This document shows positions 22,398-32,800 of a stretch of 34,500 nucleotides of DNA, piece after piece. Both the position numbers and the translations under genes were made by a program. Source of the DNA: Methanomassiliicoccales archaeon (GTDB taxonomy: Archaea; Thermoplasmatota; Thermoplasmata; Methanomassiliicoccales; UBA472); the NCBI GenBank assembly GCA_026394375.1, contig JAPKYJ010000012.1, positions 1 through 34,500 on the forward strand, given 5' to 3'. The stretch's first letter is position 1. The number at the start of each line of letters is the position of its first letter. Under the pieces are notes generated by a model that saw nothing but the letters and a program-made list of their open reading frames with translations, was not told the DNA's origin and made no database searches.

Positions 22398-23766
22398 CGA
22401 TCTCCCTCCTTTGGCTGAGCTCTCCTCGTAGATCCGTGATCATCGTGCTGCGTAGCTCCTTTTCGCTGGAAGTGTTCGCCAATGCCCACATGAGCTTAAT
22501 GTAGGCGGTCTCGGGCAGCATGTCCTCGCCCGGTATCACTCCGGCGGCAAGAAGATCGCGCCCGGTGTCGTAGACGTTGAGGTTGACCCGTCCATGCAGA
22601 CATTGGGAGCACATGACCACCGTGGTGCCGCCGGCGATCGCCTTCCTGATCTCCTTGATCAGGTCGGCGGAGACGTGTCCGAGCCCGGTGCCGGCGATGA
22701 CTATGCCTCGGTCGTCCTTGGCCAAGGATCCGAAGGAACGGGTGGACATGCCCGGGTAGAACTGGATCAGCGATACCTTCTCTTCCATGGCGGTGCGCAG
22801 GCTCACCTTGGACGAGCTCTTGGGCTTGATAGACGAGAGGATCTCGATGCCCTTCTCGAACTCCACCTTCGCCACGGGAGAGGAATTGATGCTCTGGAAC
22901 GCATCCCGCCTGGAAGTGTGCATCTTGCGCACCCTCGTGCCCCGGTGCACCGAGGCGGAGGTGTCGGAGATGCCCGCGTGCATGAGAACGAAGACCTCGG
23001 CGGCGTCCGCCTCCAGGCAGAACCTGGTGGCCGCGAGGAGATTGCTGTAGGCATCCGAAGAAGGCCGATCGGAGGAGCGCTGCGCGCCTACCAATACGAC
23101 CGAACGTGGCAGCTCGTCCAGCATGAACGATAGCGCGGCCGAGGTATAGCCCATGGTATCCGTTCCATGAGGCACGATGCAGCCCTCGTCCCCGGAGCTC
23201 AGGCGGTCCGCCGTCGCTTCCGCTATCCTTTGCCAATGCTCCACGCGCATGTTCTCGCTGAAGATCGAGAACAATACCTTGGCGTCTATCTGGCACAGGT
23301 CCGATATCTCGGGCACCGTGGCCATCAGGTCCTCGGCGCTCAGGGCAGGGTGCACCGCCCCGGTACGGTAGTCCACGTAGGAAGCGATCGTGCCCCCGGT
23401 CCCGATGACCGCTATCTTCCTTGCTCCCTCACTAGAACGCTGATGACGAGGGTGACGTTCCTTCTTCTCCCCTTTGCTCACGACCTCGACGGATGCCCCT
23501 TCCTCAAGGCGGACGCCGATGTTGTAGCCGCTCTTTAGCTTAAGCACCAGGACGTCGGGGTCAGAGAACTCGTGATGGGGCATGAGCACGCCGGTGCGCT
23601 CTCCGCCCTTGCTTCTGACCTGGACCATATCGCCCTCTTTCGCTCGGGCGCGGGAGAGCTCTTCAGCCACTCGGGTGGAATAGTTCATTCGGCCGCCACC
23701 GGCCAGAGATGCCATTCTCACGCTTAAACCCTTTTTGCGCTTGGCCGGGGGGGAGCTATCGCTCAT
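22390..23766 (-). CDS. gatD: Glu-tRNA(Gln) amidotransferase subunit D (glutaminase)
   Basis: GatD releases ammonia from glutamine or asparagine for GatE. The 458-residue product has an N-terminal beta-barrel of about 90 residues (GDMVQVRSKGGERTGVLMP, then GYNIGVRLEEGA) followed by an asparaginase-like domain with IGTGGTIASYVDYRTGAVHPAL, VPHGTDTMGYT, VGAQRSSDRPSSDAYSN and IAGTGLGHVS. These contain the nucleophile Thr and the T-D-K catalytic set. ATG 23766 fits a TATA about 24 bases upstream; ATG at codon 18 would remove a basic, Pro/Ser-rich lead. Confidence 0.97.
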   Translation of the reverse strand: MSDSSPPAKRKKGLSVRMASLAGGGRMNYSTRVAEELSRARAKEGDMVQVRSKGGERTGVLMPHHEFSDPDVLVLKLKSGYNIGVRLEEGASVEVVSKGEKKERHPRHQRSSEGARKIAVIGTGGTIASYVDYRTGAVHPALSAEDLMATVPEISDLCQIDAKVLFSIFSENMRVEHWQRIAEATADRLSSGDEGCIVPHGTDTMGYTSAALSFMLDELPRSVVLVGAQRSSDRPSSDAYSNLLAATRFCLEADAAEVFVLMHAGISDTSASVHRGTRVRKMHTSRRDAFQSINSSPVAKVEFEKGIEILSSIKPKSSSKVSLRTAMEEKVSLIQFYPGMSTRSFGSLAKDDRGIVIAGTGLGHVSADLIKEIRKAIAGGTTVVMCSQCLHGRVNLNVYDTGRDLLAAGVIPGEDMLPETAYIKLMWALANTSSEKELRSTMITDLRGELSQRREIDD

Positions 23767-23769
23767 CCA

Positions 23770-23812
23770 GCAAGGAAAGAAGAAAAATTAAAGGAAAAGG
23801 GATTAGGAAAGA
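23770..23812 (-). terminator. T-rich terminator of the giant gene, also holding the gatD TATA box
   Basis: On the minus strand the 49-base gap after the giant gene reads CTTTCC, CCCTTTTCC, TTTAATTTTTC and TTCTTTCC, an archaeal pyrimidine-rich termination region. The TTTAATTTTT part is centred about 24 bases before gatD and can also be its TATA box. Confidence 0.55.
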
Positions 23813-23815
23813 GGT

Positions 23816-26800
23816 TTAAGGCTTGCGGGCTACGACGAACAACGCCGCGCCCAGCACTAGGGCCGCTACGCCGCCCATGATCGCCACCGGGGTCCAATCG
23901 TAGGCTGGCTCCACGTGCTCCATGATCACTATCGACATGGAACCGGAGCTCATGTCCACGAGGCTCTGGACCTCACCGCTGGAGAACGCCGCCACGACCG
24001 TGTACGGGTTCATGGTGGTGTCTATCGTGCCATCAGCGGCCTGGGTCCAGCCGACCAGTTCGATCGAGAACACGCCGTTCTCGTTGGTCGGGCCGTTTCC
24101 AGCCACTGCGCCGGTCGCGTCATACACCACGATCCAAACGCCCGCCGCCGTCTTGTTCTCCTTGTTCTTGGCGGTCACGGTCAGATCGAAGTACATGATG
24201 ATGCCGGTCTTCACGGTCACGGTGGTGATCTGCTGCTCCATGGTGGCGCTCGCCGACACCGTTCTCGGGTTGAACACTACACGGCCCGCGTAGCCTGTGA
24301 CCAACAATGGATAGGTCACGGTCACATCGTACGGGTTCATGCTGGTGTCCTTGCCGGAGGACGGGTTCATGACGTAGGCGATCACCAGGTCAGAGTACTG
24401 GCCCTGCGCATCGGTGGTCCCGGTCTTTACCGTCTCACCCTGAGCGTTCTTGTAGACCACGCTCGCTCCCGGCACCGCGCGGCCGTCCGGATCTTGGGCG
24501 ACCGTCACTAGCTGGTAGCGGATGATCATGCCGGTCTGGATGGTGACGCTGCTCGGACCGGAGATGCTGACGCTCTTGGTGACGATCGGTGGGCTCCACG
24601 TCGCATTGTAGCCTGGGTAGCCAGTGGTTGGCACTAGCGTGTAGTTGGCCGTGACCGCGTAGGGCTGCACACTCGAGTCCTTGCCCGCCGCGGTCTGCAC
24701 GTAGGCGGCCACCGTGGCCACGAACTTGCCTTCCGCGTCGGTGCTGCCCGTTGCGATCACTGCACCGGTCGCGCTCGCTATCTTCACTGGCACATTGGCC
24801 ACTGCTGCGGCCCATGCGTCCTCCACGATCACGGTCAGCTTCTCGCTCACCGAGAAGGTCGAGGTGTCCTCCACCTTCACCTTGCCGAACGTACAGTCGG
24901 CCGCCGAGGCATGCGAGTCCCGGATCAGGTAGAAGCTGAAGTCCATCGCCGTCAGGGTGCTCGAGCTTACTGTAGCGGTCGAGTGGTCCAGGAACAGCGC
25001 GTCGTCCAGCACGTCGATCTTGGCGTCGCTCATGATCACGTTGGAGTTCTTCGCCACGATGCCGTCATAGACTGGCACCGGCATGCTTATCACGCGGATC
25101 ACGGAGTCCACGCCCATGTACGGGACCAGCAGGATGTTCTGCTTGATCTCGTCGCCGAACGTGAGCTCAGTGTCGGTCACGATGACCGCCGTGGTGAGCA
25201 GGCCGTAGACGTTGCCGCTGGTGGTTACCTCAGAGTTGGTGGCATACAGACCGACGTGGTGCGCCAGGATGTTGATGACCAGCTCGGTGTCGACGTAGCT
25301 GCCAATGATGGGCAGGAATATCTCACCGGAGAGGTTCATCAGTCCGAGCAAGGGAGAGAACTCCATCAGCACCTGTACCAGGGTGGTGTAGCCGATCTGG
25401 TTGTCCTGGATGGATACGATGCTGTCCTTGACGTATATCTCCTTGGCGTTGAGCAGGAACATGTTGTCGTGGATGGTGCCCTGCACTTGCTCCGCGAACA
25501 CTCCCGCCTCGTAGTTCAAGGCGAACACGTTGTCAGTCAAGTCCTCCAAGTGCGAGCCTACCGCGTACACGCCGCGCATGTTCAGGATGATCATGCAGTC
25601 GGTGACCTTGGGGGCCGCCGATGCGCCTTCGATGTACATACCGTTGCGGTCATTCAGCGCGATGGTGGTTAGCATGATCACCGGCGAACAGCCGACCACG
25701 TGGATACCGTTGCGCTCGTTCCACATGATGGAGCTGGTCTCGATCGTGGCCTGCGAGGTCTCGCCGAGGTACAGTTCGAGCGCTCCGTACTCCGCGGAGC
25801 TGATCATCTCCAAGACACCGAACACGTTGAACTCCCACAGATAGTACCCGTCGAAGGTGGTGTCGATGGCATGCATCTCGCCGCCCTGCTCCACCGTGAT
25901 GACGGAGAAGCTGCCGTACTCACCAGCGCCGATCTCCATGTAGACGTCTTCGAGCCATAGCACACCGCCGTCCACGACGGTCAGGAGGCCGTTGAAGTCA
26001 ACCGGGTTCACTTCCACGATGCTCTCCGCATCGACGATCCAGCTTATCGCGGAGAACCAGCACACGATACCGTGCTCGCCATTGTTCCTGTATTCGCCGT
26101 TGTAGACAATGACGTCTACGCAGAAGCTGAACACCAGTCCTTCCATGCCGTTGTGGTTGACCAAGTTGTCACTGAAGATGACTTCAACCGTGTCGTTGAA
26201 GTAGACGCCCATCCAGGCGTTGTCGGTGAAGACGCTGTTCTCGATTATGACTTCAGAGGAGTCTTCCACGGACATGCCGTTACCCAGGTTCCAGGTCACG
26301 CTGCTGTCAGAGAAGATGAGGTGATCCACATCATCCACTGTCACGCCATCGTTGAACCCGGTGATGGTGATGTTGTCGACCAGCACGTAGCTCAGGTCCT
26401 CTAGGTTCAAGCCTACGTTCCAGTCGCCGTAGCCTGGAGCGACTACCTCATCGCCAGTCTCGATATCGGAGGTGCTGAGGACGTTGTTCAGGATCTCCAC
26501 CTGGTAGCTGTCCTCTATGTCGATACCATCGTTGACGTTGGCCAGGACGTTGTCCTCGATACTGACAAAGTAGCTATCTTCGACCTCGATGCCCTCATCG
26601 GCACTGTTCACCGTATTCTGGTGGACGTCTAGATAGAGCACACCGGACATGAACACGCCCACGTCCCCGATGTTGGTGAAGTCGTTCTGATCCACCGTCA
26701 CCTCATAGGAGGCGTAACCGAGACCGACATACTCGCTATCCAGATCGACACCGCTGCCACCGATGTTGGTGAAGGTGTTGCTCTGGATATAGAGGTACTC

Positions 26801-29800
26801 AGCGTCCGAGATGTAAATGCCGTCGTCACCCAGGTCGCTCAGCACGTTGTTCTCGATCGTCAGGAAGTAGACCATTCCATTCAGGTAGCTGAAGTCGTCA
26901 GTGTCCACGTCCACGTAGATGCCGATCGCATCGTCGTCGCCCCATGCGCTGATGGTGTTGTCAGTGATCGTTCCAGTGCCGCCGTACAGATCGATGCCGT
27001 AGTCGTAGTTATAGATCAGAGTGTTGCGCTCGACGGTCATATCCACGTTCCAGAGCTCAATGCCCTCGCTGCAATATGCGATGTAGTTGTCAGCGATGAG
27101 CACCGGCACCTCGGCCGGGTAGGTCCAGACATAGACGCCGTCGTAGGCACCCTCTAGGTCGTTCTCCACTATCGTCACGCTGCCTTCAGCGTAGGCATCG
27201 GAGCCTTCCGAGGCGATCTCAATGCCAACGCATTCCCCGTATCCGGAGTCGTCGCCATAGGCGGTCAGGTTGGTCACGAGGATCTCCACGTCGGAGTGGA
27301 CTTCCGGATAGCCCGAGTAGCTCGGGCTATACTCCGCTGTCGGATACACTCCCACGAACACGCCCTCGTCACTAAAGTAGTATGCAGTTAGGTCGCGCAC
27401 TAGGACGTTGGTGGTCAGATAGGCCTCGCCCGAGCTCCGGTATCCATCCACGTATTGGTACATCTCGATCCCATCGCCTACCAAGGTCAGATTGCGGAAC
27501 GAGAAGTCCGTGGTCATGGTGCAGGTCGGCTCGTCGAAGTAGCGGTAATTCTCCGTTCCAACCTCGGTGTAGGTCTCCACATAGATGCCCGCGCCGTAGT
27601 CGCCCCAGAATCCGATGTAGTTGTTCTCGACCGTCACATCGAAGTCGCCGGTGGCGATAGCGTCCCCTGCCCAAGCTTGGACATACAGGTAGATGGACAC
27701 TCCTCCTTCGTCGCTGCTATCTCCGTAGGCGTAGATTTCGTTCTCCGTCACGTCCAGAGAACCAGCAATATTCGCGCTAGCATTGCTGAACACACCATAG
27801 TAGTCCTCGGTGGCATAGGAGTCCACTTCCAGATACACACCGGTGTCTCCCTCAATCGAGTTCCTGGTGACCGTGCCGGAGAACAGCATATCCGCGCTCG
27901 AGTCCACGCTCATTTCGTACGGTGGGAAGTAGTGGTTGAACCCTACTTCATTGTAGAAGTAGAGATAGACCCCCACTCCGCCCACGTAGATGGTGTTGTC
28001 CGTCACCAGCGCGTTCGCGCTGCTGAAGAAGGCACCGAACTGGTTCGAAGCGTCCATTCCCGCCTGGATGTATATGCCATTATACCACAGCCCATAGATC
28101 TCATTGTTCGTGGCCGTATAGGTCGCTTCCAAGGTCGCATCGCCAAGGCCGTTCTGTGCATCGATCCAAGTACCCATATCGATGCCGTTATACCCTCCCG
28201 CCTCGAAGTCCATGAGGTTGTCGTTCACGTTCATCGTGGCGGTAAGGAACAGTTCGCCATCGATCAGATCGCCGTTGGCCTCGAAGTCCACGCCCTCCCA
28301 GAACTCGCACATCCAGCTGCTCAGGTTGTTGCCCTCCGCCGTTAGCTCGGCATTGAAGGTCACCGTGGCTTCCTCGCTCACGTCCGCATTGCCGTCCGCT
28401 TCGATGGCGTCCATCACTGGAGAGGTGTAGGCTTCGTAGTAGTAGTAGTCATAGATGACCCAGCCAGCCTCTTCGATCTGGTTGTCGTTCGCAGCGACGT
28501 CCCAATCTACCGTGGCCACACCTGCGTCGCCCGCATCGATGTCAAGGTCGCTTCCGAGCATCGCGTCGGTTGCGAGATATCCATACTCATCGGTCGCGAA
28601 CCAGCGGTTGACTCCGCCGGTGAGGACGTTGTCCTCCATGATGTCGTTCACGGTGACGCTCCAGGTGCTGTTGCCAACCTCTAGATTGGTCTCCAGGAGC
28701 ATCTCGCCCACTTGATCGCCAACGTTGTTGCTGAACGTCTTCGTGCCGACGAAGTCCACGATTCCAGGAGCATCTGGGCCTTCAACCACGGTGCTCATTA
28801 GCCAGGCGGTCACTGTGACCTCATGGAACATCATGTTAGTGATGCTCATGGTCGATACGCCACCGCCGGTCGGAGTATCGAAGGCGAATATCGCCACTCC
28901 GCGGATGTAGTCGAAGCTGCAGCTCTCAGCTATCGTAAGGTCGATGATGCTTCCGGAGCTACCGACTTGCAACGCAGCTGGTTCGTCCCAATAGTCGGCG
29001 TAGATGTAATTGAAGTCGGTCGCCTCGACGAGGACGTCCATCCAGCCCTCCTCAGAGAACATCATAGCGCCGCCGGTCATGTAGTGGCTGAACTCGCTGT
29101 CAGTGATTGTCGCAGTCGTGTTGTAGCCAGCCCATGTAAACAGACCGAATCCCGCGGACATGGCTTGCATGGAGAAGTACACGCTGCTCCAGTCCATGTT
29201 CATGAAGTCCACATCCAGCAGCTTCAAGTTCCAGTTCTGCCCGTTGGCGAAGTTGACGCCATAGTCGGCGTAATCGTCCCAGTACCAGTAATCCTGCAGG
29301 TACTGTCCGTCCATCATGGCGTAGCGGAACTCAATATCCCCGTTCTCGTACAGCCAGATCTCGAACACGTTCTTCAGCTGCGGCTGACCGGAGTCCCACA
29401 CGTACCACTGGAAGACGACGTTCGGGAGCATGGCTCCGCGCGAGTCGTTCACCTTGTAGCCGAAGCCGGCATATTCGGTGGTGGTCCAGTCATATTGTGT
29501 GGCTGCGATCAAATCCTCCAAATCCCCACTTGGCCCGAATTCATACGGATCGCTCGGGTCCGGGGTGAGGCCTAGGTCTGGCGAAATCCAGCCCTGATAG
29601 GACATTAGCACCTGGGGGTAATCGACCCCATTGAACGGGAAGTCGAATCCCAATGTGACGGTCATCGAATCAGCGATGTTGGTCGTTGTGTAGTTCGTTT
29701 CCGGGTCCACGATCGCGTACGAAGATTCCACCTCGGTCGGGATCATGATCTCCGCGTTGTTCGCTTCCGAGCCGTTGAAGACCGTGTTGGTCACATCCAG

Positions 29801-32800
29801 ATACACGTCCACTCCGGCGTACATCTCCATCCCACCGACGCTCTGTCCGAGGAAGAAGCTGTCTGCCACTGTGGCCACAATGTCCTCTGAGGCCGATGCC
29901 CAGACGCCCCACATTCCCAGATGGAACGTAGTAGGATCGATATTCAGCCAGATGGTGCCGTTATACGTCTCAAGGTACATGCTCCATTGATCCGTGTTGT
30001 TGAATAGGCTGTCATGCACGTTGACGAACATATCGCCATCGAACAGCCATGCGTAGGTGCCATATACGCTGTTGCTCTCGAAGGTCATGTTGTCGTAGTT
30101 GACGAGCAAGGGCTCGATGTTCGCAAAGAGCTCCACCCCTGCATAGCATTCCTCGACCAGCGAGTCGCTCATGGCGATGTTCAGGTCCTCATCAGACTCC
30201 AGGTAGATGCCGACATAGCAGTCGGAGAAGACGCTCTCCTCGTCGATCACCGCCGTGATGTTGCCCTCCTCGGTATAGCCATCCAGGCCAATGAAGCAGG
30301 CCGAGACGGTCACGCCGTGCATCTCGATAATCAAGCTGCCGTTGTCGGTGGCCAGCAAAATTCCGATGAAGGAATCGTTGACCAGGGTATCGACCATGTA
30401 GAGGTCGATGTCCCCGTTGGTGGAGTCCGCGTACAAGCCATAGTTGATGTTGTCGTCGAACGACGAACCGAGGACATCGATGTCAATGGCGCCATCATAT
30501 GTGAACAGGTTGATGCCCCATCCCGTGCCCATGACGATCGTGTCGATCATGTCGAAGTCGATGTCGTCGACGTCGATCTCGGCGAACAATGCCCAGCTGG
30601 CAGTCTCGTTGAAGACGTCCGACAAAAGGTCGATGTCCATGAACCCACTGGCCGCGTGCAGCTCGATGCCTTCATCGCACTCCCAGATGGTGGTATCCAC
30701 CATCAAGAAGGTCATGTCGAAGGCCGAGTCGAGATAGATGGCCACATGGCAGTCCGCGATGAGGCTCGGGTCGATCTCCGCCACGACGTTGCCGTTCACC
30801 GCCACTCCTCTGATGCCGGTCTCGCCACAGGACTCGATGTCCACGTTGCTGAGTTCCAGCACCAGATTGCCATCGGTGGTGAGCAAGTTCATTCCGTAAC
30901 CGTCGGAGACGATTATGTCGACCCCGTCCATGACGATGTTCAGGTCACCGCCCGCCTGCGCGATCAATGCTGCGACCGCGGATCCGAGGTTCGTAGTGTT
31001 CACGATCATCGAGTTGGTCATGGTCAGGTTTATGCCACCCGCCGGCGCGTAGAACGCGGCGCCGATTTCATAGCTGTGCTCGATGTCCAGACCGTCGATG
31101 GTAGCTTCTATGCTACCGTTGTCCGTCCAGACCCAGATCGAATCGATCCACTCGGACATCGCAAGTCCATTGATATCGAGCTCGACGGACTGGTTTGCCC
31201 AGATGCCCAGGCCGATGTTTGTCAATGAATAGAGCGCGTCCATGCCGATGGAGCATCCGTCCAGGGTCACCTGCACTGAGCCTTCCTCAGCATAGATGAG
31301 GAGACCTTCGTGCATCCTCCACCACAAGGTGGGGACGTAGGACCACATATAGACGCTATCCGCGTCCACCGTGACGTCGCCCGTGTCTGAGTCGAGCCTG
31401 ATCCCATAGAGCATGTCGTTGATAGAAACGTTCAACGCGTTCAATGATATCCCGCCGACCGCGTCGACCTGTATCGCGAAGCTTTCGAGAGTCTGGAGGA
31501 ACATTTCAGAATCGTTGACGTAGTACTCCGTGAGGCTCAGCTCCACATCCGCAGCTCCATCGATCGCGAGTGTCCGGTGTTTGATGTTGTAAATCTCAGC
31601 GTTGGCGATGTTCACTTCGATGGTTCCGAAGTTGTTCGCTAGCTCGATGCCATCATACCCGAATTCGATGAACAATCCGTCTGCATCGAACTCGATAGTG
31701 GTGTTCGCCATCACGATGAAGGACGATACACCGTCCCATGAAACGCCACCATAGTCCTCGAACAGCATGACGACCACATCGTTCAGGTCCACGTCGGCGC
31801 TGCCCTCGAGCGCATAAACATACACTCCGTAGTCCGCGTTCACGCTGATCAGATAGACGCTAGTCATCTCCAGTTCGATGTCGCCCAGTAGCGACAAAAC
31901 CCAGAAGCCGCCCGCGACATCGATGCTGAGCAGGCCCTCCGCCACCACGACCACGTCACCGCTCGCAAAGACGGAGACTACCTGGGAATCGTACATCGAG
32001 TAGAATTCCGCCTGGTCGACCATGTCGGTGTTGTTGAAGTCGCCGAGGGTCACCGTCAGCAAGACCTCGCCATCGTAGGCATTGATCTCGATGAAGTCGT
32101 CGAAGATGTCGTACATCATGAAGGAATTGAAGCTCGCGACGATATCTCCGTGTATGGCCGTCAGCTCCACGCTGTCGTAGCCGAAGACGGTTATGAAGCC
32201 ATTCGCGCTGAACAGAATGGTGTCGTTGGCGTCCACCGTGAACGACTGATCGCCCTCCACCATCGTCGTGCCATAGTCCTGGTACAGATAGATCATCACG
32301 CCAGTCAGGTCCACATCAACGGTGCCATTCGCTGCAAGTAGCCATACGCCGTATGATGCCGTATCGCTGAACATAGACACGTTATTCATGTCCAAATCGA
32401 TGGTGCCGTTGAACGTGTAGATGTCCAGGTAGCCGTTCATAAAGATGGGGGTTGGCACGCCGATCGTCTCAATCAGCACGTTGGTAAGCGAGGCCACAAC
32501 TCCATCTTCTGCGTCGATGTTTATCGCTGGCACAGCGACAAAGCTCGCGTCCACCATCGTGACGTCCACCAAGGTCATTTGCACAGAGCCCGTTGGCGCC
32601 TGCAGATCGATCGCGCTCAGGTAGGCGTGACTGAAGTAGCACGGGTCCGCCGAGAATACGATGTTCCCGTTCACGCTGGATGCCCGGATGCCGTAGTAGT
32701 AGGCATCGACGACCACGTTCCTCAGATTCAGGGTCACGGTGAGGTTCGCATTGACCTCGATGCCATGGCTCCCGGGGATGTAGCTGCCAAGGAACGTGCA

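Noticed and set aside
30014-31228. 404-residue plus-strand frame opposite the giant gene
   Set aside because: It is a Val/Asp/His-rich mirror of the Asp-rich repeats on the minus strand, which are continuous for more than 3400 codons.
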